From UBA5859 sp041940025 (lineage in GTDB: Bacteria; Pseudomonadota; Gammaproteobacteria; UBA5859): DNA of 64,000 bases. Below the pieces are notes generated by a model. That model was not told the DNA's origin. It was given only the letters and a program-made list of their open reading frames with translations, and made no database searches. Positions 15,364-24,758 of this stretch are shown here, in pieces (position 1 is the first letter of the stretch; every line of letters begins with the position of its first letter). The stretch lies in assembly GCA_041940025.1 (NCBI GenBank), contig JBGTSY010000009.1:1-64000 (forward strand), in the 5' to 3' direction. Made by a program: the position numbers and the translations under genes.

Positions 15364-16050
15364 GTGCAGTTAAATGTTCGGGTTTATATCGCTTTTTTTG
15401 GCGTGTTGGCAGTGCATGGTTTCGCATTGTATCTCACTCAGTGGATGACAGTGGAGCCGCCTAACGTATTTACGCCACCTGTTATTCGTGGGCAGCTAAT
15501 TGCCCAACAGCCTGCTGACGTCGTGCAAATACCTCGGCCGAGTCAGCCGAAACCGGTGACACAGCCAAAACAAATCAAACCGCAACCCAAACCAAAGCCA
15601 AAACCATTAACAAAACCGAAAGCAGTATCTCAACGGACAAAAACGCTGCCTGAGCCTGCTGCTACGCCGGCATTACAACCCACGCAACAAGAAACGGTGG
15701 AGGAGACGGCGGAGCCAGTGGAAGCAGAAACGCCGCAAGAATATGTTCCCCGCGCCGCGCCAGTGACGCCTCCCAGAACTGATGCGCGGCAGCAAAATAA
15801 TCCAGCGCCGGCTTATCCGCGAGTTTCCAGACGCCGCGGCGAGCAAGGCACGGTTATCTTGGCGATCCTCATTCTTGCTGACGGTTCAGTGGATGAGGTG
15901 CGGGTTAAATCGTCCAGTGGTTACTCACGGCTGGATCAAAGCGCGATACAAGCGGTAAAACAATGGCGATATGAACCCGCCAGGAGAGGGGATCAGCCGA
16001 TTGATTTTTGGTATGAGCAACCGATTGTTTTTTCATTGCGGCGAAAGTGA
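15364..16050 (+). CDS. tonB: TonB energy transducer
   Basis: Protein of 228 residues starting at GTG 15364, 12 bases after the receptor stop. Architecture: one N-terminal membrane anchor (about residues 8-26), a Pro/Lys/Gln-rich spacer with repeated 'KPKP' units (about 55-90) that spans the periplasm, and a C-terminal TonB domain with 'YPRVSRRRGEQGTVILAIL' and 'SSSGYSRLDQSAIQAVKQWR' (about 145-200). It energises the outer-membrane receptor with ExbB and ExbD encoded immediately downstream. It is likely a dedicated partner of the receptor just upstream, since a housekeeping TonB normally lies elsewhere. Confidence 0.93.
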   Translation: MQLNVRVYIAFFGVLAVHGFALYLTQWMTVEPPNVFTPPVIRGQLIAQQPADVVQIPRPSQPKPVTQPKQIKPQPKPKPKPLTKPKAVSQRTKTLPEPAATPALQPTQQETVEETAEPVEAETPQEYVPRAAPVTPPRTDARQQNNPAPAYPRVSRRRGEQGTVILAILILADGSVDEVRVKSSSGYSRLDQSAIQAVKQWRYEPARRGDQPIDFWYEQPIVFSLRRK

Positions 16051-16072
16051 TTGACAGATATTGAGGATAAAT

Positions 16073-16840
16073 ATGCAAAGTAATCCCTATGGCATAGACA
16101 CCTTGTGGCAACAGGGCGATCTAATAATAAAGAGTGTAGCAGTGATGCTGTTGTTAATGTCCATTGCATCCTGGACGGTAATTGTCATTCGAGCGTTCGG
16201 ACTGTGGCAGCGTCGGCGTGAGTTGAGAAAAATAGCCGCATTTTGGCATGCGCAAAATTTCAATCAAGGTTTGGAGTGTTTAGGCAGCGATACCGGCAAC
16301 AATCCATTTCGCAATTTAGCACAAGAAGGCCACACCGCGTTTGAGCATCATCAAAGCCATCAACAGGATTTACACGGTTTGCTGCCAATCGCCGATTGGC
16401 TCACCGAGAGTCTGCGAGCGACCATTGATCAGAGCACTGAAAGATTGCAACGGGGACTGTCGATACTGGCTTCGGTGGGCTCCACCTCACCGTTCATTGG
16501 CTTGTTTGGTACGGTGTGGGGTATTTATCACGCACTGATTGGTATCGGCGTTTCCGGACAAGCCAGTATCGATAAGGTGGCAGGTCCGGTGGGAGAAGCA
16601 TTGATTATGACCGCCTTTGGTTTGGCGGTGGCGATTCCTGCTGTCTTGGCTTACAACGCCATTAGTCGTGCGAATCGCTTAATCGTGGCTAGGTTAAATC
16701 GATTTGCTTTACAGCTCCATGCCTACCTGTTAACCGGAGTGACCCCTGCGCCAGCGCAAAAAAAAGTATCGGCCAACAATCGCCCAACTAACATAAGCGT
16801 CAACAAAAACAGTGCCATGACTGAACGGGAGGCAGGCTGA
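16073..16840 (+). CDS. exbB: ExbB proton-channel subunit
   Basis: Inner-membrane protein of the MotA/TolQ/ExbB family, 255 residues from ATG 16073. I reject the TTG at 16061 because GAGGA is spaced for 16073. Three helices are visible: about residues 17-38, and the pair 'PFIGLFGTVWGIYHALIGIG' and 'EALIMTAFGLAVAIPAVLAYN', which carry the conserved family sequence. Together with ExbD it forms the proton channel that powers TonB. Stop and start of exbD overlap (TGATG at 16838-16842), so the two are translationally coupled, as usual for a complex with fixed stoichiometry. Confidence 0.95.
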   Translation: MQSNPYGIDTLWQQGDLIIKSVAVMLLLMSIASWTVIVIRAFGLWQRRRELRKIAAFWHAQNFNQGLECLGSDTGNNPFRNLAQEGHTAFEHHQSHQQDLHGLLPIADWLTESLRATIDQSTERLQRGLSILASVGSTSPFIGLFGTVWGIYHALIGIGVSGQASIDKVAGPVGEALIMTAFGLAVAIPAVLAYNAISRANRLIVARLNRFALQLHAYLLTGVTPAPAQKKVSANNRPTNISVNKNSAMTEREAG

Positions 16841-17253
16841 TGGCTTTTGGTGCAGGATTAGAACAAGAGGATGAAGCGATTAGCGAAATTAATATGACGC
16901 CACTGGTGGATGTTATGTTGGTGTTGTTAATCGTGTTTATGATTACCATCCCCGTATTGACCCATAGTGTCGCTGTGGATTTACCGACGGCAGACAATAA
17001 GCCTAATCAACTTGAGCCTGAAACCATAGCGCTGTCGATCACAGAGCACGGCGAAATATTCTGGCATGAGCAAAAACTGACGTTAGGGCAATTACAAATG
17101 CGATTGGAGCAGGTGGCGTTAGATGATCCTCAGCCAGAAGTGCAAATCCGCGGCGATCAAAATGTGCGCTACGGCAATGTGGTAGAAGTGATGGCAGCGG
17201 TGCAGCGCGCGGGTATGACGCATTTAGGTTTTGTTACCCAACCGAACCAGTAG
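16840..17253 (+). CDS. exbD: ExbD proton-channel subunit
   Basis: Protein of 137 residues with the ExbD/TolR layout: a short cytoplasmic N-terminus, one membrane helix 'NMTPLVDVMLVLLIVFMITI' containing the essential Asp (about residue 24), and a periplasmic domain. GGGAGG precedes the start. It is the last gene of the receptor-tonB-exbB-exbD operon. Sequence and length are ordinary for the family. Confidence 0.95.
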   Translation: MAFGAGLEQEDEAISEINMTPLVDVMLVLLIVFMITIPVLTHSVAVDLPTADNKPNQLEPETIALSITEHGEIFWHEQKLTLGQLQMRLEQVALDDPQPEVQIRGDQNVRYGNVVEVMAAVQRAGMTHLGFVTQPNQ

Positions 17254-17618
17254 GCCACTTGATTTTATAAATAAATGCGCAGCAAGGGATCGAGAGCATG
17301 CCCGGGAATAGTTCACCAATATGCCACGGAGGAATACACAACGCGCGGACCGTCTCGATTCTGTATGACGAGCAAAGTATTAGCAGTTTCAACCATAAAA
17401 TTATAAGAGCGTAAAGAGGAGTCAAGGATGCGTATTTATACCTCCAGTCTACTCACATTAGCGCACAGAAAACTACAGCATTGTTAGATCAGGCTCTAAC
17501 CCTGTGATACCAATTTCGTGTAATAAAAAATATCGCATGGCTATAACTGTGCATTAAACAGCTATCGCCAGCAGTAAAACCAGAGGCGAAAGCCCATCAG
17601 GGCATAGGAGATCTGAGA
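17254..17618. other. Intergenic region before the second receptor
   Basis: About 365 bases without a recognised gene. It includes a 19-codon ORF (17428-17487) behind a good ribosome site (AAAGAGGAGTCAAGG), beginning 'MRIYTSSLLTLAHRK' like a truncated signal peptide, which may be a relic of an earlier receptor gene or a leader. No cobalamin or other riboswitch core was found. Confidence 0.4.
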
Positions 17619-17672
17619 ATGAATATCGATTTTCAAAAGGTTCAGGCATCGAGTTTAGTGCTAATAATATGA
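17619..17672 (+). CDS. Putative 17-aa leader peptide of the second TonB receptor
   Basis: Short ORF 'MNIDFQKVQASSLVLII' with a good ribosome site (AGGAG, about 12 bases upstream). Its TGA stop overlaps the ATG of the receptor (ATGA at 17669-17672), and the receptor has no obvious ribosome site of its own. This is the geometry of translational coupling, so receptor synthesis may depend on translating this leader. The peptide has no amino-acid bias that would suggest attenuation. Expression is inferred, not shown. Confidence 0.4.
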   Translation: MNIDFQKVQASSLVLII

Positions 17673-19882
17673 ACAGATTTGTTTATTTTTTGGTTGCGGG
17701 GTCAATCTTAGTTTTGCCTATTTCAAATACGTTTTCCCAATCCGCCAGTCTTGAGTCCGTGGTTGTGGTTGGCGAGCTGCAGGAGAAGTCGGTGCAACAC
17801 ACCCAATCCAGCGTCTCGGTTATCAGCGGCGAATCTTTGCAGCAAAGGGGATCGGAAACGCTTTACGACCACGTGGAGAAATTGGCCAATGTGAATTCCG
17901 TGTTTGGTGATAAGGGTTTTGCCATTCGTGGGGTTACCCAGTATGGCGTGGGTGGTGGTTCCGATGATGGCACTAATGGTCTAATTAATATCGCGATAGA
18001 TGGCGTTGCATTGCCAACGATTATTTCTTCCATTTATGGCGCCGACAGTAATTGGGATTTACAACAAGTTGAGGTTTTTCGAGGTGCTCAATCCACTCAA
18101 CAAGGTCGCAATTCGCTGAGTGGGGCCGTCTTAATCAAAACCAAAGATCCGCACTTTAACGATGAGAGTAAATACCGGTTATCTATGGGACAGGATGGTC
18201 AGACTGATCTGGCATTTGCTAGAAATGTTCCGCTCAATGATTTAATTGCATTAAGGTTTAGTGCACAACATTCTCAAACGGATGGTTATGTCAAAAATAC
18301 TACGTTAGAGGATAATGAATACGACGCGCGTGAATTTGATAACTTCAGATTAAAACTGAAACTCGAGCCGAACGATGATTTGTTTGTGGTGGCGGGAATT
18401 AATTACTCTGAGCACCGTGGCGGGGCGGATTTGGTGTTGGCAAATGAATTTCCACAACGACGAGTTATTCCATCGGACGCTGTTCCTGATCAGGGAAGTA
18501 AGCATGTTATTTCACACGTTCGGTTAAACTATTTCTTTAACGATTCTTATCGTCTCGATAGCACCACCACTTACTATCATCATCAATTTGATCGTCAAGA
18601 GGATACGGATTATAGCGAAGTCCCCGGTAATTTGTTTTTGTTGCAAACCGAGGACGACAGTTTTTCTCAGGAACTTAAGCTACATTTTGATTGGAATAAT
18701 GATACTGGTGGAGTGATCGGTGCATACTATACAAAAATTAATAACGAATATGATCAGGATGTGACGTTACCTTTTAATCGCGCAGTCTCTCCCGAAGTGC
18801 TTATTGATCAGTTTCCCGAGCAAGTGGCCTCGGTAGCGGATTTTTTAAATCTTGATCTTTTGTCGTTGGTAGACTCTTTATCCAATGATGCCTTGACCTT
18901 GCAACCTCTGCAATATGCGACACAGGAAACCAGCAATAGTGCGGTCTATGGCGAGTTGAATTTCCGCTTTAGCGAGCGTTGGTCTACTACCTTCGGCTTG
19001 CGCTATGATTCAGAAAAAATAGTTCGGGATTCTACCGCCGGCACGAAAGCCTTTGTCAAACAGGTGCCGCAGTTTGAATTCGAGTTTTTGCCGCAAAGCG
19101 CTAGCTCGAATAACACTCGATTCGAGGCGTTTTTGCCGAAGTGGCAATTCAATTATCGTTTTCATAAAGAAAACAGCTTGGCTTTAGTAGTGCAGCGAGC
19201 CTATCGCGCGGGCGGGGTGCAGCGAAACCCCATCAGTTTAACTATCAACGAGTACGATCCCGAGTATACCGATAATTATGAATTGGCTCTGCGCAGCCAT
19301 TGGTTTGATAATAAGTTGACGCTGAATGCCAACATTTTTTACACGGATTGGAAAGACATGCAGGTGCCGGTATTCGGGCAATCGGGCAATCAGTTTGACT
19401 TTGATACTGTAAACGCCGGGCGGGCCAATTTACAGGGAATGGAAGTAGAAATGCGTGCAATAGTTTTGCCCAGCCTGAACGTGCTCGCCAATCTGGGTTA
19501 CGTGGAGACTGAATTCACCGAGTTTAATCGTTCTGGTACTGATCTGAAGGGTAATCAGTTTGCCTTTGCACCCAAAGAATCCGCGACTTTGGCATTACAA
19601 TATCAGGTTTTTAGTGCGTTATCTTGGCAAATCAGCGCGTCTTACCAGGGCAAGCATTTTAATTCCGTTACCAACAACAAGGCGGAACAGCTCCCCGGTC
19701 GTACTTTGTTTAACTCGGAATTACTCTATGCCGGCAATAGTTGGTCTGTGGCGTTAGTGGGCAAAAATCTAACGAACAAAGATTATGAAACGCAATTCTT
19801 TAATGATGGCACGCAACTATTAGCACGCGTAGGCGATCCCCGATTTTTTGGGATCGTATTTAATAAGCATTACGATGGTTGA
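17669..19882 (+). CDS. TonB-dependent receptor (second)
   Basis: Outer-membrane receptor of 737 residues. Signal peptide 'MNRFVYFLVAGSILVLPISN' to about residue 25, a TonB-box-like 'SVVVVGE' (about 31-37), plug motifs 'SVSVISGESLQQRGSETLYD' and 'QQVEVFRGAQSTQQGRNSLS', then a long barrel. It lacks the siderophore-receptor signature seen in the first receptor and more resembles the general iron-complex or other-substrate group, so the ligand is open. It lies 415 bases downstream of exbD with its own leader ORF. The barrel C-terminus ends 'FGIVFNKHYDG', without the usual terminal aromatic residue, though Phe and Tyr are close to the end. Confidence 0.9.
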   Translation: MNRFVYFLVAGSILVLPISNTFSQSASLESVVVVGELQEKSVQHTQSSVSVISGESLQQRGSETLYDHVEKLANVNSVFGDKGFAIRGVTQYGVGGGSDDGTNGLINIAIDGVALPTIISSIYGADSNWDLQQVEVFRGAQSTQQGRNSLSGAVLIKTKDPHFNDESKYRLSMGQDGQTDLAFARNVPLNDLIALRFSAQHSQTDGYVKNTTLEDNEYDAREFDNFRLKLKLEPNDDLFVVAGINYSEHRGGADLVLANEFPQRRVIPSDAVPDQGSKHVISHVRLNYFFNDSYRLDSTTTYYHHQFDRQEDTDYSEVPGNLFLLQTEDDSFSQELKLHFDWNNDTGGVIGAYYTKINNEYDQDVTLPFNRAVSPEVLIDQFPEQVASVADFLNLDLLSLVDSLSNDALTLQPLQYATQETSNSAVYGELNFRFSERWSTTFGLRYDSEKIVRDSTAGTKAFVKQVPQFEFEFLPQSASSNNTRFEAFLPKWQFNYRFHKENSLALVVQRAYRAGGVQRNPISLTINEYDPEYTDNYELALRSHWFDNKLTLNANIFYTDWKDMQVPVFGQSGNQFDFDTVNAGRANLQGMEVEMRAIVLPSLNVLANLGYVETEFTEFNRSGTDLKGNQFAFAPKESATLALQYQVFSALSWQISASYQGKHFNSVTNNKAEQLPGRTLFNSELLYAGNSWSVALVGKNLTNKDYETQFFNDGTQLLARVGDPRFFGIVFNKHYDG

Positions 19883-20481
19883 TAAGATTATGACACCCTA
19901 GTGAATGCAATATCCTCCGAAAGTAGACTGGTGCGTGCGCTCGACATATCACTAGTGCCACTTGTTTACGTCAATCTGTTTCATACTTATAACGAAATCG
20001 AATAGCCTGCTCTCACTCGGAGGGTGCGGCATGTTGAGTAGTGAAAATTTAACTTTCAAATAGTCTGTTCTTGTTACGGCCGCAACCGACTGCATAATCA
20101 ATGCGCCAGTGCTTTTTGCTCAAGGTGGCGTCTGTATGGGTGACGATATGTGTGTCATGCGGGTAAGTGCTTAAAGTGCCCATTTCACCGGTCTCAAACT
20201 GAACGACGAGCCAGGCAAAGGTTGTGTGAAGATAGTGCTGAAATCGGTAAATCGATATCTGTCATCGACTTTATGAGTGATGAACTATATGGGACGAAGG
20301 TTGATCGAAATGAAACTGATTGATGCAGATTAAAATTAGTTTATTTTTATTTCTTAGACAAAAATTATAGGAGGCTTTGGTATTATAGTGGAGCGAAGGC
20401 CAGAGTCATTATGTCACAAAAGTCGAACATTATGCGTGTGTATGATCACTTAACAAACTTTACGAAAGCTAGTTAATAACA
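19883..20481. other. Gene-poor stretch
   Basis: No supported gene over about 600 bases. A broken frame around 20070-20290 ('AQGGVCMGDDMCVMRVSA', stop, then 'SAHFTGLKLNDEPGKG') looks like decayed coding sequence but I cannot name it. Just before the peptidase a 21-codon ORF (20411-20476) begins 'MSQKSNIMRVYDHLT'; it is not otherwise supported. Confidence 0.35.
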
Positions 20482-21423
20482 ATGGCTCGAATTGGAACCT
20501 ATTCTATTATGCTCCATGGTGGTGCAGGCGACCTAAATAATGTCAATGATAACCAAACTGCTGTTCGTTACCTTGAGAGTTTGCGCACAGTGTTAGAGCA
20601 TGGACGTGATATTTTGACCCTTGGTGGTTCCGCGTTACAGACGGTGGAAGCATGTACCACCTTGTTGGAAGACGACCCACTGTTTAATGCTGGATGTGGT
20701 TCAGTGTTGAATGAAGCGGGAGAAGTGGAAATGGATGCCGCGATTATGAATGGTTATGATCTGTCAGCAGGTGCGGTGGCAGGGATCAGCGATATCACCA
20801 ATCCGATCCAACTTGCTCGGCGAATACTGAGTCAGAGTGAACATGTCATGTTGGTGGGCTCGGGTGCGCTGCGTTTTGCGGATCGCTATGATATCCCTCG
20901 TGCACCCAAGAACTATTTTCTCACTGCGGATAGGCTGTCACAACTGAAACAGGCTCAGACCGCAGATAAAATGATGTTGGATCATGATGAAGCGGGTGAT
21001 AAGAACGAAGATGATAAACATGGCACCATCGGCGCAGTGGCTTTCGATCTTCAGGGTAATCTTGCAGCGGCGACTTCAACCGGCGGTATAGTTAACAAGC
21101 GTCTGGGCAGAGTGGGAGATTCACCCATCATTGGAGCCGGGGTGTATGCGGATAATGAAACCTGCGCGGTGTCAGCGACGGGGTATGGCGAAGATTTTAT
21201 GCGTACGGTATTTGCTAAGACCATTTCAGACTATATCGCCATGCAGGAAATGAATGCAGGTACCGCCACTCAAATCGGAATTGAATATTTGCAGAGACGG
21301 GTAAGCGGCCGGGGTGGTGTCATTGTGATTGACAGACAGGGTAATTGTGCCAGTGGGTTTACTACCAAGAAAATGATTCATGGTTGGATCGAGCACGGCG
21401 GTAGCACGGTGGTTCGATTTTAG
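20482..21423 (+). CDS. iaaA: Isoaspartyl peptidase / L-asparaginase (Ntn-hydrolase)
   Basis: Plant-type asparaginase of 313 residues that hydrolyses isoaspartyl dipeptides and asparagine. The precursor cleaves itself before the catalytic Thr in 'DDKHGTIGAVAFD' (Thr182), and substrate-binding motifs follow: 'ATSTGGIVNKRLGRVGDSPI', 'GAGVYAD' and 'SATGYGEDFMR'. The N-terminal 'MLHGGAGD' is also diagnostic. The acidic linker before the cleavage site is typical. The start at ATG 20482 has only a weak ribosome site. It stands alone; the next gene on the same strand is a broken alcohol dehydrogenase. Confidence 0.93.
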   Translation: MARIGTYSIMLHGGAGDLNNVNDNQTAVRYLESLRTVLEHGRDILTLGGSALQTVEACTTLLEDDPLFNAGCGSVLNEAGEVEMDAAIMNGYDLSAGAVAGISDITNPIQLARRILSQSEHVMLVGSGALRFADRYDIPRAPKNYFLTADRLSQLKQAQTADKMMLDHDEAGDKNEDDKHGTIGAVAFDLQGNLAAATSTGGIVNKRLGRVGDSPIIGAGVYADNETCAVSATGYGEDFMRTVFAKTISDYIAMQEMNAGTATQIGIEYLQRRVSGRGGVIVIDRQGNCASGFTTKKMIHGWIEHGGSTVVRF

Positions 21424-21531
21424 CTTTCTACTTGACTGTGCGAACGCCTATTGGAAAGATCGTCAAGAATTCAGTGCTACACAGGACAATAAGCATCCAT
21501 TTGGCATGACTTTAATAGAGAGAGAGTAGCG

Positions 21532-22515
21532 ATGCGCGCCATGATTTTGCAGCAGCAGAAGCAGCCACTCATCTTGAAAGAGGTCAGCACGCCTAACGCA
21601 GCAGCACACGAGCTGTTGATAAAAGTACACGCCTGTGGGATCCGTCGTACTGACTGACATATAGTGGACGCAGATCTCACGGAGCCCAAATTACCCCTCA
21701 TCCCTGGACACCAGGTGGTTGGCACCGTCGTGGCGAAAGGCGCTGGGGTGAATAGATTCCATATCGGTGAACGAGTGGGTGTAGCCTGGTTTGGTGGAAG
21801 TTGTGGCCAGTGTGACTATTGTACAGAGGGTAGGGAAAACCTATGCGACCATGCAGTGTACACTGGTTATCAACGGAACGGTGGATTTGCGTAGTATTGT
21901 GTCGCCAAGGCAGATTACTGTTTTTCAATACCACAGGAGTATGCGTATGCACAGGCTGCGCCTCTATTGTGCGCAGGCTTAATTGGGTATCGTGCCTATC
22001 GCATGGCAGAAAAGGGTGAGCGAATAGGTGTGTATGGCTTTGGCGCGGCGGCACATATTCTGAGCCAAGTAGCCCGCTATCACGGTAAAGAGATCTACGC
22101 GTTTACTCGACTAGGAGACACAGAGGCACAACAGTTCGCGTTGAACCTGGGCGCAAAATGGGCTGGAGATCCCTCACAAGCACCACCCGTGGGTCTCGAT
22201 GCGTCAATTTTATTCGCACCAGTAGGAGAGTTAGTGCCTGTTGCATGTAGTCATGTTCGAAAAGGTGGCACAGTGATCTGTGCGGGTATTCATATGAGCG
22301 ATATTCCCAGCTTTCCCTATCACTTGCTCTGGGGCGAACGCACGGTTCGCTCTGTCGCTAATTTAACCCGAGAGGATGGGGCGTTGTTTTTGCCTTTGGC
22401 GGCAAAAAAACCAGTACGGACTGAGGTGCATACTTATGCTTTGGAGGAAACAAACCAGGCGTTAGAAGAGTTACGTTTGGGGCGGTTCGATGGGGCGGCA
22501 GTCGTTCTGCCTTAA
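21532..22515 (+). pseudogene. Zinc-dependent alcohol dehydrogenase with two in-frame stops
   Basis: A full-length (327-codon) medium-chain alcohol dehydrogenase frame that needs no frameshift but is interrupted by TGA at codon 42 (21655-21657) and TAG at codon 121 (21892-21894). Family landmarks remain: 'HELLIKVHACGI', 'PLIPGHQVVGTVVAKGAGV', the four-Cys structural zinc loop 'CGQCDYCTEGRENLC', and the Rossmann 'GVYGFGAAAHILSQVARYHG'. The usual 'CGVCRTDLH' reads 'CGIRRTD-stop-H', so a catalytic-site residue next to the first zinc ligand is changed and Leu has become a stop. The second stop sits where Glu is normal ('GGFAE'). Recent pseudogenisation is the simplest reading; recoding is unlikely because other genes here use TGA and TAG as stops. 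Confidence 0.88.
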
Positions 22516-22583
22516 GTAGCCTGTCTCAGAGCGGTACTCCTAGATTAAATTCGGATCTGTCAGCCGTTGTCTTTCCCACCGAG

Positions 22584-22612
22584 CCCGTTAAGGCTATCTA
22601 AGCCTTAACGGG
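22584..22612. terminator. Bidirectional hairpin between convergent genes
   Basis: A perfect 12-base stem, CCCGTTAAGGCT and AGCCTTAACGGG, with a 5-base loop, between the convergent alcohol-dehydrogenase pseudogene and the SGNH hydrolase gene. No strong T-run follows on either strand, so termination is inferred from stem and position. Confidence 0.6.
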
Positions 22613-22632
22613 ACGAATAGTGGGTCAATAAT

Positions 22633-23844
22633 TTACTGCACTGTCTCCAGATCGATTAATGGAATATTAGTGTCATAGTGTCCATTAATGGTTCTAATAA
22701 ATTCATTGGCAGTGATGGCATGGCCAATGTTAGTGGGATGAAAACCATCAAGAGAAAAAATACCACCAAGATAGCTGGTGCTGAGCTGTTGTCCATTTAT
22801 CACTATTCCATTGGTGGCCAGATCGCTAAGTAGACCACGCATATCCACCACCGGAATTTTATTTCTGGCTGCTACCCGATGCACCACTCTGTTAAATCTC
22901 TTTGTGGCTTTTTGGATCTGAGCTATCTCGCTTGCCGTGACGACCAAGTCACCAGTTAAGGGCCCTTGGATGTCGCCAGATAGGATTTGGGTGATGGCTT
23001 CGAACGCAAATAGGGTAACGAAATCACCCGCCTCGATGCCTAAAATGGGGCCGACGACAGAGAGATCCAATCCAGTTAACGCAGCCACGGTCTCAGCCGG
23101 AATTAAAAATCCAATATCGGTGACATCAGGCAGATTGGCTATCAATAGTTGGGCGCCAGTTTGACGCATCCGTTTGACTAATTTTCGATAGTGTCGCCTA
23201 AAAACTTTTTGCGAGGTCAGTTCCGACGTCTCTCCCAACACTGCTGCCCACAGTGAATCATTATTACCCACCCAAATAACGGCGAAACTGGGATCCAAAG
23301 CTTCGGCCATCTCAATCTCAGAATACAAAGGTGTGCCAAAGATGCAGGCGGGCAATCCCAATACCAACTCTGTGTAGACATCCACCAAGCGAATACCACC
23401 CACAGTCTGATCCACTGAGCAATCAGGTCGATAGTGCATGACTTCGTCAATCTTTAAGTTTGGCACGGAGATGTTCATGGGTTGTAAAAATGGATCAAGC
23501 CGCCCTGCGGATTGTCCTGGCTCTTGGCCGAGCACCGGGGGAGGACCTGGATCTTCTAAGGTGAGTGCGGCAGGAATTCCAGGAGCACCAATGAGTGGCA
23601 GGGGTAAGGAGACATTGATTTGTTGGGCCAACAATGCGGCATAGCTGTGAGGCTGAAAGTTCTCGTTTAGTGACAAATTTTGCACACCAGCAGAAAGGCT
23701 GTCTCCGACAATCACCAGACGTGAAAAATCTGGGGGTTCGTGCCACTTTTCAGGCGCGCTATGGGCAGTGGCGTGGAAAGCGATTAGAGAGATGCTCATA
23801 ACTAGAGTCGTGAATCGCGATACTGATCTTGGTTTCAAATGCAT
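22633..23844 (-). CDS. Exported SGNH/GDSL hydrolase
   Basis: Protein of 403 residues with a signal peptide ('MHLKPRSVSRFTTLVMSIS', cleavage near 'AHSA'). All four SGNH blocks can be placed: 'VIVGDSLSAG' (nucleophile Ser49), a Gly-containing block II, 'VIWVGNNDSLW' (block III Asn) and 'SLDGFHPTNIGHAI' (catalytic Asp-x-x-His near the C-terminus). It is an esterase or lipase acting in the periplasm or outside. The long middle (about residues 75-190) holds a Pro/Gly-rich segment and four Cys. No autotransporter barrel is present. It stands alone, convergent with the broken dehydrogenase across a hairpin. Confidence 0.87.
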   Translation of the reverse strand: MHLKPRSVSRFTTLVMSISLIAFHATAHSAPEKWHEPPDFSRLVIVGDSLSAGVQNLSLNENFQPHSYAALLAQQINVSLPLPLIGAPGIPAALTLEDPGPPPVLGQEPGQSAGRLDPFLQPMNISVPNLKIDEVMHYRPDCSVDQTVGGIRLVDVYTELVLGLPACIFGTPLYSEIEMAEALDPSFAVIWVGNNDSLWAAVLGETSELTSQKVFRRHYRKLVKRMRQTGAQLLIANLPDVTDIGFLIPAETVAALTGLDLSVVGPILGIEAGDFVTLFAFEAITQILSGDIQGPLTGDLVVTASEIAQIQKATKRFNRVVHRVAARNKIPVVDMRGLLSDLATNGIVINGQQLSTSYLGGIFSLDGFHPTNIGHAITANEFIRTINGHYDTNIPLIDLETVQ

Positions 23845-24758
23845 GTCTGATGTCTCCTCAAAAGGTAGATGAAATAGTCTACTAGCCTGACCATTGGTAA
23901 CTTTATGTCGGAACTAGCAAAGTAGTCTTTAATTAATAAGCTATGGTCCCCTTATGGTATGTAGCCTATTTCACTTCTATTATTGATTCGTTTAACTAAA
24001 GTTAACCCTCGTATTAAAGCTTTGAGGATCTCCTCAAGTATAGGTAGCGCATTCTGCTAAAGAAACTACCTCTAGTCATTTAAAGGTGAGCAAACCAATT
24101 TTCTTTCATATTGATTGTCTGGTCATCTGCTTAAAAAGTGACCAGGTTAGTTGGGTATTGAACAAAACTAATATCAAACAATAGGTAACATACTGGGAAT
24201 TATCACGCTAAAAGGTTACAAAATTAAGGTCGTGAAATTGATGATGGCGAATGACCGATCCAGACTGATCTTAAAATGCCTTAATCAGGGAGGCCGGAAT
24301 ACGTCACCCCGTGGATGACGGGGATGAGGTCGACACGTTCTAACGGCTAATCAATTCTTCTGCTTTTTCGCTACTCATTCGCGATGGGCTTGCATGAGTC
24401 CGCGCATGTTTGTTCATCACAAGTTCCTAATATAGGCTTCTTCCAGGTATGCGGCTTGTCATACAGCTTGTGCGTAGACCAATCAGTGGCTGGATCAGGC
24501 AATTTGACTCTTGCGACCTGTTGACAATTTTTTGTGACGATATCTAAATTTACCGAGTGGAGTGGTGAGACAGAGATCCAGCCAAATTCGAGTAAGAATC
24601 ATCAGGTGCATGTGACTAGGGAAATCCACACGGGATTACACTATAATTCATTCAGCAATATTTTAAGGTCCTGACTTGGTGAGTCTTCTTTTAGATGCTC
24701 AGAAGACTGGGACAAGTCGTAATGAGAGTGTCATATCTTGATTCGTATGGAGATGCTT
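23845..24758. other. Large intergenic region
   Basis: About 900 bases with no supported gene. One short hairpin is visible, CCCCGT-GGATG-ACGGGG (24306-24322). The minus strand around 24340-24420 carries a 28-codon ORF starting 'MNKHARTHASPSRM', possibly the relic of a transposase N-terminus, but this is too short to call. Confidence 0.4.

Noticed and set aside
17254..17668. Cobalamin or other riboswitch upstream of the second TonB receptor
   Set aside because: The conserved B12-box and other riboswitch cores were not found; only a leader ORF is supported.
21655..21657. Selenocysteine or other recoding at TGA in the dehydrogenase
   Set aside because: The position is normally Leu, not Cys, a second unrelated stop (TAG) follows, and no SECIS-like hairpin was seen immediately downstream.
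22584..24322. CRISPR array or tRNA genes in intergenic regions
   Set aside because: No regularly spaced repeats and no tRNA-like T-loop or acceptor pairs were found anywhere in the window; the hairpins here are single.
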